DNA of 5,562 nucleotides from Candidatus Methylomirabilota bacterium. Its GTDB lineage: Bacteria; Methylomirabilota; Methylomirabilia; Methylomirabilales; 2-02-FULL-66-22. This document shows positions 1 through 5,562 of this stretch, in pieces. Within the stretch, counting starts at the first letter, position 1. The number at the start of each line of letters is the position of its first letter. The notes under the pieces are model-generated. The model searched no databases, was not told the DNA's origin, and saw only the letters and a list, made by a program, of their open reading frames with translations. The position numbers and the translations under genes were made by a program. The DNA lies in the NCBI GenBank assembly GCA_016208645.1, contig JACQXP010000501.1, forward strand, positions 1 through 5,562, given 5' to 3'.

Positions 1-495
1 GTGTCGCCGGGCGGGTCGTACGAGCGCGTGGCAGGCACATTCATGATGGGTTACTCCGGGGATCACGGGCTGGCGGTGAACGCGCGGCTCAACAGCCCGA
101 CCGGGGTGGCCATCGGTCCCGAAGGCCAGCTCTACATCGCCGACACCGGGAACAACCGGATCCGGGTGGTCGAGGCGAACGGGCTGATCCGGACCTTCGC
201 GGGCACGGGTCGGAACGTGACGCTGCAGGACGGCGTGACCGCGACGCTGGCCGATCTGAACCTGGGCGCCGGGTGCGGTGTTGCGGTGACCACCCTGGGC
301 GAGGTGCTGATCCCGGACAAGAGCAACTATGTGGTCCGGAGGGTCGACACCCAGGGTATGATCTCCACCGTGGCCGGTCGTGCCGACAGGCGGCAGGCCG
401 ACGAGCTCGCAGCCGGGCCGGCGCTCAGGCGGTTCATCGGCGCGCCCACCAGGCTGGCGGTTGGGCCGAACGGGGAGATCGCGGTGGGCCTATCC
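1..495 (+). other. N-terminal NHL-repeat (beta-propeller) segment of the RHS protein
   Basis: Two good NHL units are visible at residues 9-70 and 71-127. The first carries the full signature: AG near the start, a G-D/G stretch, then LNSPTGVAIGPEGQLYIADT with NNRIR following, and FAGTG at the end. The second has VLIPD with NYVVRRV and ends STVAG. A third unit (128-165) keeps only its P.RLAVGPNGEI half, so it is degenerate. A complete propeller normally needs about six blades, which implies that more blades are encoded upstream of the window. NHL propellers usually bind proteins or carbohydrates. In this position the segment may serve as a surface-binding or anchoring module, which is inference. 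Confidence 0.85.
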
Positions 496-3400
496 CAGGA
501 CTCGCCGCTGGGGCCGACCCGGGACCCGGCCCACTACGTGCGTGCGCTCAAGGCGTCGGACAACGGGCGGGTCGCCTACAGCGCCGTGGGCTCGTTCGGG
601 GAGTTCCGGCGGAACGCCGACGGGACGTACACGCGGATCGATCCGGAGCTTTCGGAGCACACGTATGCGGCCACGGGGCTCAAGACCGCCTGGACGGACA
701 AAAGCGGCAACGTGACCGAGTACCGCTACACCGCGGATGGGCTCATGGAGGCCATCGTGGAGCCGACCGGAGCCACCTGGACGCTGGAGTACGCCGGCGG
801 CAAACTGGCCCGGGTGCGAGATCCGGCCGGGCGGACGACCCTCTTCGAGGTAGACGCCAACGGCAACCTCGCTTCGATCACCGATCCGGACGGGGCTACC
901 GTGCGGTACGGGTACGATAGCTCGCATCGCATGACGAGGCGAACGAGCGCCCTCGGGTATCGATTCGGCGCCACGTACTCGGCGCGAGGGCAGGTGGTGA
1001 AAGGCGACGAGCCGGACGCCGGGGTGAGGCGGTTCGTGCCCCAGGACAGCATCGGTCTCGTGAACGACCTGCCCGAAGGGTTGGGGACCCTCTGTCAGCC
1101 GGCCCCGGCGGTGCGCCCGGAGACGGTGTTCGCCACGTTCATCGACGCGCAGGGTGGGGTGTGGAAATACTACCTGGGCGGGTCTCGCCAGATCACCAAA
1201 GAGATCGATCCGCTGGGCCGTACGACCGAGTACGTGCTGAACCAGGCGGGTCAGGTGGTCATCAAGATCCGGCCGAACGGGAGTCGGATCCTGTACACCT
1301 ACGGGAGCCTCGGGCAGCTGCAGCGAGAAGAGGACACCGGGATTCCCGTGGGGAGCCGCGGTGCGATCAAGGACTACTACTACTCGGCCGCGTCGACGGT
1401 GATCCCCACCTCGGTGGTGGACCGGCTGGGACGCACGACCCGGCTGGAGCTGGATGCATCGGCGCGGCCTGTCCGGTTGGTCGACGGCGAGGGGTTGAGT
1501 GAGCAGGTCACTTACGAGAGCCGAGGCTTGGTCGCCACCAGGACCGATCAGACCGGCCAGACGACCTCTTACACCTACAACTCCAGCGGGAACCCGACCC
1601 GGATCACGTTTCCAGGGGGCGACTTCAAGGAGATGACGTATACCCCCGAGGGGTACGTGGCCTCGATCACGGATGAGGAGGGCCGCACGACTCGGATGAC
1701 GTACACGGCCCATGGGCTGATCGAGACGCAGACCAACGCCAAGGGCGGCGTACGGCGCTTCGAGTACGATGCTGACCGGCGGTTGGTTGCCACGACCGAC
1801 GAACGGGAAAAGCGCCGTCTCATGGCCTACGACGCTCATGACAGACTCGTACGAACGCAGTCTCCGTCAGGTCGAGTGGAGACCAGAGCCTATGACTTCG
1901 AAGGCCAGCTGACCGGTCTGACCGACGCGAAGAACCGTACGACCGCTCAGGTGTTCGATGCGGCGCGGCAGATGATCCGTCGGAAGCAGCCGGGAGACGT
2001 TGTGACGACCTACGAGTACGGGTCGGCACCAGGGGGAGGGTGTACGCCGTGCTCGCGAAATGGCGGCCTGCTGGGGTTGCTGACGCGAGTGGTGGATCCG
2101 AACGGGCACGCCACGTCCTACTCGCATGACGCCACGGGTCGCACCACCCGGGTGGTTGATAGCGTCGGCGGGAAGGCCAAGTTCACCCTCGATCCAGAGG
2201 GCAACGTGCTGCAGCGTGAAGATCCGGATGGCCTGACGACCTTCATGACCTACGACAACGCCAACCGGCTGGTGATCGTGACCGACCCGAGGGTCGGCAC
2301 CACCACCCGTGTCCTGGATGGAGTGGGTCACGTGATCCGGGAACGGAACGCCGTCGGGCAGGTGACCGAGAGGCAGTACGACCAGCGCGGTCGTCTGACC
2401 AAGATCACCGTGGCCGTGGACACGGTGGATGCGGCGTCGACCAGCTTCGAGTACGATAGGGTCGGCAATCTGACCGCCTTGGTGACACCCCGGGGCTTCC
2501 GGTGGGTGTTTGCCGACGACTCGCTGAACCGGCTGATCCGTGAGACCGATCCGGACAACCGTTCAGCGACCTTCGACTATGATCCGACCGGCAACCTCAC
2601 CTACATGCGTGATCGGAAGGCCCAGGAGACCCGCTGGGAGTACAACGACGAGGGCGAGAAGACGGCGATCATCTACCACGACGGGTCCCGAGTGGACCTG
2701 ACGTACGACGAAACCGGCCAGCTCACCTCGGCGGCTGACGGCCGAGTGACGGTGCAGCGGACCTACGACGAGCTCGACCGACTCAAGACGCTGACCATCC
2801 CGCAACTGGCGCGCGTCCTGGAGATGGAGTACGACAAGGCGTCGAACCGGACGACGTTCTCGATCAACGGGCAGCGGAGCACCTACCAGTTCGATGCTCT
2901 GAACCGCTTGGTGAAGCTGGCGCACTCGTCCGGCGCCGAGGCCACGTGGGGCTACAACCCAATCGGTCTGGTGACGGCGAAGACGATCCCGAACGGGATC
3001 TCCGTGGCGCTGACCTACGAGCAGCGGCGGCTGAAGAAGATGGAGTACAAGACCGCCGCGATGATGCCTCTGTCGACGTTCGAGTACACGTTCGATGGGA
3101 TCGCGAACATCCAGTCGATGCGGGACGACGAGGGGCAGCACTGGTACACGTACGACAACCAGAACCGGTTGAAGAGCGCGATGTATCCGGACATGACGAG
3201 CGAGGTGTTCGGGTACGACAAGAGCTCGAATCGAGTGCTCCGGCTGGTGGGGCAGAACCGCGAGGTGACGGACTACGATGCGGCGGACCAGATCGTGCAG
3301 ACGCGCGTGATGCTACCGCCTTCGCCGTGTCCTCCGGGGACGCCGCCGGAGCTCTGTCCCGGGGAGAGCGTGGCGGAGACCAGGGACTACGAGCATGATG

Positions 3401-4404
3401 CCAACGGCAACCTGACGGTGATCCGGACGACGAACCAGCTCTCGCACCCGGCGACGGTGGTGACGACGAGCTTCGGCTACGACGTGAGGGACAAGCTCAC
3501 GCGCGTGACGCTGAACGACGGGCGGTTCGTGGAGAACGAGTATTACCCAGATAGTCCGTTGAGGATGAGCTTCACGGAGCCGGGGGGAGCGATCACCAAG
3601 GTCGTGTGGGATCCGCTGGCGCAGGATCTCGCGCAGGACCTGGACATGGCTGGTGCCGTGATGGCGGAGTACATCCAGGGGACGCGGATCGATGACACCG
3701 TCGGGGTGGTTCTCGGCGGGACCGCCTACGCGTACGTGGGGGACCACCTGAACAGCATTTGGTCTGTCGTCGACGGAAGCGGAGCCGTTCAGAACCGCTA
3801 TCGATACGAGGCGTTCGGGTCGTCCCGCTACGCCCAGGAAGGGGTGCCCAACCGACTGAGATTCACCGCGAGAGAGTGGGATCCAGCGGTTGGGACGCAG
3901 CACAACCGATGGCGCCACTACTTGCCACAGATCGGCCGATGGACCCAGAAGGATCCTGTAGGCATCCCAGGGGAGTCGAATCAGTATCAGTACGCAGCCT
4001 CTAGTCCTTTGGTGTACGTGGATCCATCCGGGCTCACATGTGAGTGCACGGGTCTTCACCGTCTGACGCACATGGACTATGAGGTACTCAAGCAGTTTCA
4101 CGTTGAAGATACCGTCGTGGACCACGAGCCGAATTCGCCCCTGTGCGAAGGCAATCCAAAGGGGCCTGACGCCAAGATCCTGCTCGTAAACTACTCGGCA
4201 ATAAAGGAAATCCACTCCATGTGGGAAGGGGACTGGACAGGCGAAGAGGCGTATCCGTACTGGAAGCTCTGTGGTGCAATGGTGTGGCAGGTCGTCAAGT
4301 GCCGAGGACACTGCTATAGCTTCAAGGTTGAGTACCGCAAGGTCAAGGATCAATTCCAGAGGGTCTTGCTGAGTTGCGGCTGGGAAAGTGGTGCACCCAA
4401 GTGA
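1..4404 (+). CDS. NHL-repeat / YD-repeat / RHS core protein with variable C-terminal tail (5'-partial)
   Basis: Large RHS-family protein, 1467 residues visible. Order of parts: NHL-like repeats (about 1-165), linker (166-225), YD repeats (about 230-1230), RHS core (about 1243-1345) and an unrelated tail (1346-1467). YD units of the form G..T.Y.YD..G.L recur throughout, for example around Y241 and Y901. Family knowledge: such repeats fold into a closed beta-shell that encloses a toxin, which is freed by an Asp protease in the core; these proteins are surface-exposed or secreted and act in competition or host interaction. The frame is open at base 1, which begins inside an NHL repeat. The first GTG is therefore probably an internal valine, and the true start and any signal peptide or delivery domain lie upstream. 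No ribosome binding site can be judged. The stop is TGA at 4402-4404. The family assignment is firm; the effector activity and delivery route are unknown. Confidence 0.95.
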   Translation: MSPGGSYERVAGTFMMGYSGDHGLAVNARLNSPTGVAIGPEGQLYIADTGNNRIRVVEANGLIRTFAGTGRNVTLQDGVTATLADLNLGAGCGVAVTTLGEVLIPDKSNYVVRRVDTQGMISTVAGRADRRQADELAAGPALRRFIGAPTRLAVGPNGEIAVGLSQDSPLGPTRDPAHYVRALKASDNGRVAYSAVGSFGEFRRNADGTYTRIDPELSEHTYAATGLKTAWTDKSGNVTEYRYTADGLMEAIVEPTGATWTLEYAGGKLARVRDPAGRTTLFEVDANGNLASITDPDGATVRYGYDSSHRMTRRTSALGYRFGATYSARGQVVKGDEPDAGVRRFVPQDSIGLVNDLPEGLGTLCQPAPAVRPETVFATFIDAQGGVWKYYLGGSRQITKEIDPLGRTTEYVLNQAGQVVIKIRPNGSRILYTYGSLGQLQREEDTGIPVGSRGAIKDYYYSAASTVIPTSVVDRLGRTTRLELDASARPVRLVDGEGLSEQVTYESRGLVATRTDQTGQTTSYTYNSSGNPTRITFPGGDFKEMTYTPEGYVASITDEEGRTTRMTYTAHGLIETQTNAKGGVRRFEYDADRRLVATTDEREKRRLMAYDAHDRLVRTQSPSGRVETRAYDFEGQLTGLTDAKNRTTAQVFDAARQMIRRKQPGDVVTTYEYGSAPGGGCTPCSRNGGLLGLLTRVVDPNGHATSYSHDATGRTTRVVDSVGGKAKFTLDPEGNVLQREDPDGLTTFMTYDNANRLVIVTDPRVGTTTRVLDGVGHVIRERNAVGQVTERQYDQRGRLTKITVAVDTVDAASTSFEYDRVGNLTALVTPRGFRWVFADDSLNRLIRETDPDNRSATFDYDPTGNLTYMRDRKAQETRWEYNDEGEKTAIIYHDGSRVDLTYDETGQLTSAADGRVTVQRTYDELDRLKTLTIPQLARVLEMEYDKASNRTTFSINGQRSTYQFDALNRLVKLAHSSGAEATWGYNPIGLVTAKTIPNGISVALTYEQRRLKKMEYKTAAMMPLSTFEYTFDGIANIQSMRDDEGQHWYTYDNQNRLKSAMYPDMTSEVFGYDKSSNRVLRLVGQNREVTDYDAADQIVQTRVMLPPSPCPPGTPPELCPGESVAETRDYEHDANGNLTVIRTTNQLSHPATVVTTSFGYDVRDKLTRVTLNDGRFVENEYYPDSPLRMSFTEPGGAITKVVWDPLAQDLAQDLDMAGAVMAEYIQGTRIDDTVGVVLGGTAYAYVGDHLNSIWSVVDGSGAVQNRYRYEAFGSSRYAQEGVPNRLRFTAREWDPAVGTQHNRWRHYLPQIGRWTQKDPVGIPGESNQYQYAASSPLVYVDPSGLTCECTGLHRLTHMDYEVLKQFHVEDTVVDHEPNSPLCEGNPKGPDAKILLVNYSAIKEIHSMWEGDWTGEEAYPYWKLCGAMVWQVVKCRGHCYSFKVEYRKVKDQFQRVLLSCGWESGAPK
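688..3690 (+). repeat. YD-repeat array (protein-level tandem repeat, shell-forming)
   Basis: Residues about 230-1230 consist of dozens of diverged units of about 20 residues with the YD pattern (Y.YD..G.L..I.DP.G..T). The copies are related at protein level and have drifted in DNA, so this is not a recent DNA duplication. Three breaks in the pattern stand out. Residues about 337-400 form a non-repeat segment containing RRFVPQD and C365. A short CTPC motif sits at C681-C684 after three glycines. A Pro/Cys-rich loop lies at 1105-1122 with C1110 and C1119. By analogy with solved TcC and Rhs structures, the array should form the wall of a cocoon around the C-terminal tail. Confidence 0.9.
3727..4035 (+). 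other. RHS repeat-associated core domain with self-cleaving aspartic protease motif
   Basis: Residues about 1243-1345 match the conserved RHS core. It opens with YVGDHLNSIWSVVD, followed by NRYRYEAFG, then the GRW element and two Asp-Pro motifs: DPVG at 1318-1321 and DPSGL at 1341-1345. In characterised family members the two aspartates of the DPxG...DPxG pair act as an aspartic protease that cuts just after the second motif and releases the tail. Both aspartates and both glycines are intact, so cleavage after L1345 is predicted. One departure: the usual YDP before the GRF/GRW element reads YLP here. The two aspartates are 23 residues apart, close to the usual spacing. Confidence 0.92.
4036..4404 (+). 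other. Variable C-terminal tail, candidate toxin tip (122 residues, Cys-rich, unrecognised)
   Basis: This segment directly follows the predicted cleavage site and has no YD or NHL pattern. It holds seven cysteines (1347, 1349, 1382, 1424, 1434, 1438, 1459), against six in the preceding 1345 residues. It begins with CEC then H1353 and H1357, a CxCx3Hx3H arrangement that could bind metal. It continues with a charged helical stretch, an acidic/Trp-rich segment (W1408, W1412, W1421) and a strand-like C-terminal part with C1424-x9-C1434-x3-C1438. Hand-counted 60-base lines here are 53-57% GC, against 65-72% in the lines I counted upstream. Position and composition fit an exchangeable effector domain. 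I do not recognise a nuclease, deaminase, ADP-ribosyltransferase or other known toxin motif, so activity is unassigned. Confidence 0.7.
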
Positions 4405-4470
4405 GACGAATCGCCGGAGTCTCGCGGCCTGGCGGGCATGCAGCCTGAGTACTTGCTGGACCTGAAGACT

Positions 4471-4734
4471 ATGCCAAGCCGTCCGCCCTGTTGCCGACTA
4501 GGAATACCCTGTGTCTTGCTTGTTCTTCTGCTTCCAACATTTGCACCGGCGAGGGCACAGACATCGCTGATGCAGATCGAATTGCGCACAGCACATCTAG
4601 ATGAGACAGCGGGGGCATGGCTGCGTGCACTGGAGCACTATCGTACAGCCTTTCGGCAGGCTGGAGGCTTGGCCATCCTGGCGAACCCGAGGCGGTTTCT
4701 TTGGCGCGAAGGCACTTCGTTGGTGACCCGGTGA
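4471..4734 (+). CDS. Small exported TPR-like protein, N-terminal part (frame interrupted)
   Basis: The reading frame lies just downstream of the RHS gene on the same strand. The ATG at 4471 gives a good Sec signal peptide: a basic n-region (MPSRPPCCR), a hydrophobic core (LGIPCVLLVLLLPTF) and a signal peptidase I site APARA|Q. An in-frame ATG at 4438 would add 11 residues and make a poorer n-region; neither start has a clear Shine-Dalgarno sequence (a weak GGA lies at 4458-4460). After the signal, residues such as LRALEHYRTAFRQAGG look like an amphipathic TPR-type helix. As sequenced, the frame leaves this pattern near 4687 and ends at TGA 4732-4734 with an unconvincing Arg/Trp-rich end. It is probably the front part of a longer gene continued in another frame. 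It could be an immunity or accessory protein for the adjacent tail, which is a guess from position. Confidence 0.55.
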   Translation: MPSRPPCCRLGIPCVLLVLLLPTFAPARAQTSLMQIELRTAHLDETAGAWLRALEHYRTAFRQAGGLAILANPRRFLWREGTSLVTR

Positions 4735-4940
4735 AGGCGGTCGATTTCGAGGTTGAGGTCGGGGCGAGTCACGCGCGTGTGGGACGGGAGAAGGATGCTA
4801 TGCGAGTCTACACCGACATCGTCGCGAAGTGTGCCAACGGTGGACGTGAGTATGACCGCGTGAAAGAGAGGGCGCGGAGAGCCATTGTTGAAATGCTGCG
4901 CCACACTGGAGGCAGAAAGGTGCGTCGGGTGGTTGAGTGA
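4686..4940 (+). pseudogene. Continuation of the TPR-like protein in the -1 frame (probable frameshifted gene)
   Basis: In the frame starting at 4686 the protein continues as PEAVSLARRHF, GDPVKAVDFEVEVGASHARV and EKDAMRVYTDIV, up to TGA at 4938-4940. GASHARVGREKDAMRVYTDIV fits the small-large residue spacing of a TPR helix pair. The upstream part of this frame (4617-4685) reads as Gly/Ser/Trp filler, while the other frame is helical there, so the switch is best placed at about 4686-4690. Adding one C to the CCC at 4686-4688 joins both halves as ...ILANP-EAVSLARR..., giving a protein of about 156 residues from the 4471 start. Either the gene is broken or a base was missed in sequencing or assembly. 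No canonical slippery heptamer is present, so programmed frameshifting is unlikely. Confidence 0.5.
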
Positions 4941-5022
4941 AGCAGTCAGCAACTCCGCCCGGCGGGCAACAGTGATTCGGGTGCGACGCCATTGCAGCGA
5001 CGCTCTTCATCGCCGTCCGACC

Positions 5023-5109
5023 CGGCACTGGCGAGGCTGGCGATGCGGCAGTAGCACCACCTTTGGCGGTTACTCGCCAGGGCCACCTTGCGGCACTTGC
5101 TGGCGAGGC
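5023..5109. repeat. Cluster of CTGGCGAG direct and inverted repeats
   Basis: CTGGCGAG occurs at 5028-5035 and 5100-5107, each inside a longer similar context: CGGCACTGGCGAGGC at 5023-5037 and CGGCACTTGCTGGCGAGGC at 5091-5109. A near copy, CTGGCGATG, abuts the first at 5037-5045. The exact inverse CTCGCCAG lies at 5073-5080 and can pair with either direct copy; with 5100-5107 it forms an 8-bp stem with a 19-base loop. The function is unknown. It could be a remnant of an element end or a protein-binding cluster, or chance in GC-rich DNA. Confidence 0.5.
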
Positions 5110-5278
5110 GTCTCCACAGCCGCCCGGCCGCGGCAGAGCGCGACCAGCAGCGCGGGTCGCAGCTCCCTACGCCTCAAGCTCGGCGCAGCTCCAGGCGGCT
5201 TGCCACTGGCCCCGCTCCCCCACCTGGGCGAAGTGGTCCGCCGTTCACCGTCGTTCGCGCTCGCTGACCCTGCCTCGC

Positions 5279-5308
5279 GCGGCCCACTTGCGCTCCAGTG
5301 GGGGCCGC
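5279..5308. repeat. Strong hairpin, 10-bp stem with a 2-base bulge
   Basis: GCGGCCCACT (5279-5288) pairs with AGTGGG (5297-5302) and CCGC (5305-5308), leaving GG (5303-5304) bulged and an 8-base loop (TGCGCTCC). No run of T follows on either strand, so it is not a standard intrinsic terminator. It could be a structural remnant of a mobile element or a decayed RNA structure. Confidence 0.5.
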
Positions 5309-5368
5309 CGCCGGCGTGTTGACCGTCTTGAAAAGAGCAATCGGCGATAACGCCGGCGCGGACGCTCA

Positions 5369-5525
5369 CGGCGCTGACGTGCCACCCGGGGACCCGGATC
5401 TGGGGTATTCCACCCCTGTCCACCCGGTGTTCCGTCCTCGAGGCGTCGCAAACAATAAGGTAGTCCGCCGTCGGCGAGTCGCCCCTTTCCGCCGATGGCT
5501 CCCACTGATCGCTCCGGCGCTGACG
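5369..5525. repeat. Pair of 11-base direct repeats
   Basis: CGGCGCTGACG occurs at 5369-5379 and again at 5515-5525, 146 bases apart. A GACGCTC copy lies next to each (5361-5367 and 5522-5528), though on different sides. The segment between them contains the CCACCC cluster. A repeat this short may be chance at this GC content, or may mark the flanks of a small inserted segment. Confidence 0.3.
5382..5425. repeat. CCACCC triplet cluster with a small hairpin
   Basis: CCACCC occurs at 5382-5387, 5410-5415 and 5420-5425. The middle copy overlaps the 3' arm of a perfect 5-bp hairpin, GGGGT-ATTCC-ACCCC (5402-5416). Clusters of short, evenly oriented repeats like this are seen at some transposon ends and operator regions. 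No transposase gene is visible nearby, so no identity is assigned. Confidence 0.3.
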
Positions 5526-5562
5526 CTCTCCACGACCGGCTGAACCGGGCCCACCACCCTGC

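Larger units (their letters stand above)
4941..5562. other. 622-base GC-rich stretch with no convincing gene
   Basis: Frames are open on both strands, but their products are Arg/Pro/Gly-rich, have no domain pattern and overlap each other, as expected for high-GC non-coding DNA. A 60-base line counted here (5221-5280) is about 72% GC, higher than the tail and small gene before it. The stretch contains the short repeats and hairpins listed separately. I see no tRNA, no rRNA, no CRISPR array, no stem-plus-T-run terminator and no recognisable promoter. It may be decayed mobile-element or gene sequence, or a long intergenic spacer. Confidence 0.6.

Noticed and set aside
1..3. GTG at the first base as the true start of the RHS gene
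   Set aside because: The frame opens in the middle of an NHL repeat, with no upstream sequence and no ribosome binding site, so the gene almost certainly begins before the window.
490..1839. 449-codon open frame on the - strand
   Set aside because: It lies antisense to the YD repeats, its product is Arg/Val/His/Pro-rich without any domain, and it arises from GC-rich codon bias in the real gene.
3313..4353. 346-codon open frame on the - strand
   Set aside because: It is antisense to the RHS core and tail, both of which are clearly coding on the + strand; its product shows no family pattern.
4471..4560. Lipoprotein signal on the small exported protein
   Set aside because: The cysteines in the signal region are preceded by SRPP or LGIP rather than a lipobox; the APARA|Q site fits signal peptidase I.
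4680..4700. Programmed -1 ribosomal frameshift
   Set aside because: No X-XXY-YYZ slippery heptamer in the right register and no evident stimulatory hairpin; a one-base loss in the C run is simpler.
4932..4938. GTTGAGT as an integron attC core site (GTTRRRY)
   Set aside because: It falls inside the coding end of the TPR-like gene, and no partner RYYYAAC or long imperfect palindrome lies nearby.
4957..4967. GCCC-GGC-GGGC as a terminator after the small gene
   Set aside because: Only a 4-bp stem with a 3-base loop and no following T run.
4885..5322. 145-codon open frame on the + strand
   Set aside because: It overlaps the end of the TPR-like gene in another frame; its Arg/Pro/Ser/Gly-rich product lacks any domain or signal.
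5070..5423. 117-codon open frame on the - strand
   Set aside because: Low-complexity Gly/Arg/Pro-rich product that competes with equally open frames on both strands; no start signal or recognisable motif.
5366..5557. - strand frame that could be the end of a gene entering from beyond the window
   Set aside because: The product (Arg/Thr/Gly-rich) matches nothing I know, and the CCACCC repeats fall within it. It cannot be supported without the sequence beyond 5562.

Overview
The window is GC-rich bacterial DNA. It is dominated by one very long open frame on the + strand: a YD-repeat/RHS polymorphic-toxin-type protein whose 5' end lies outside the window. NHL beta-propeller repeats followed by YD repeats and an RHS core occur in large-genome, GC-rich soil and sediment bacteria such as Myxococcota, Gemmatimonadota and Acidobacteriota. 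Nothing in the window fixes the phylum, so this is only a suggestion.

Layout. Bases 1-4404 encode, in order: about two and a half NHL repeats; a short linker; about 1000 residues of YD repeats with an internal non-repeat insertion and a Pro/Cys-rich insertion; an RHS core with both Asp-Pro motifs of the self-cleaving aspartic protease (D1318 and D1341); and a 122-residue cysteine-rich C-terminal tail that I do not recognise. The tail and the DNA after it are clearly less GC-rich than the repeats, as expected for an exchangeable toxin tip. A small gene follows (about 4471-4940). It encodes a Sec signal peptide and a helical, TPR-like domain, but it is split between two frames by what looks like a one-base loss near 4686-4690. 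From 4941 to the end (622 bases) the DNA is GC-rich again, and I see no credible gene there, only short direct and inverted repeats and hairpins.

How the parts may work together. In characterised Rhs and Tc-toxin C proteins the YD repeats form a hollow shell, the core protease cuts after the final DPxGL motif, and the tail is released inside as an effector. The next gene often encodes the cognate immunity protein. By that logic the Cys-rich tail is the candidate effector, and the exported TPR-like protein is a candidate periplasmic immunity or accessory protein that may be inactivated. This pairing is inference from position and architecture. No secretion gene (VgrG, PAAR, Eag chaperone, Tc A/B) is visible here.
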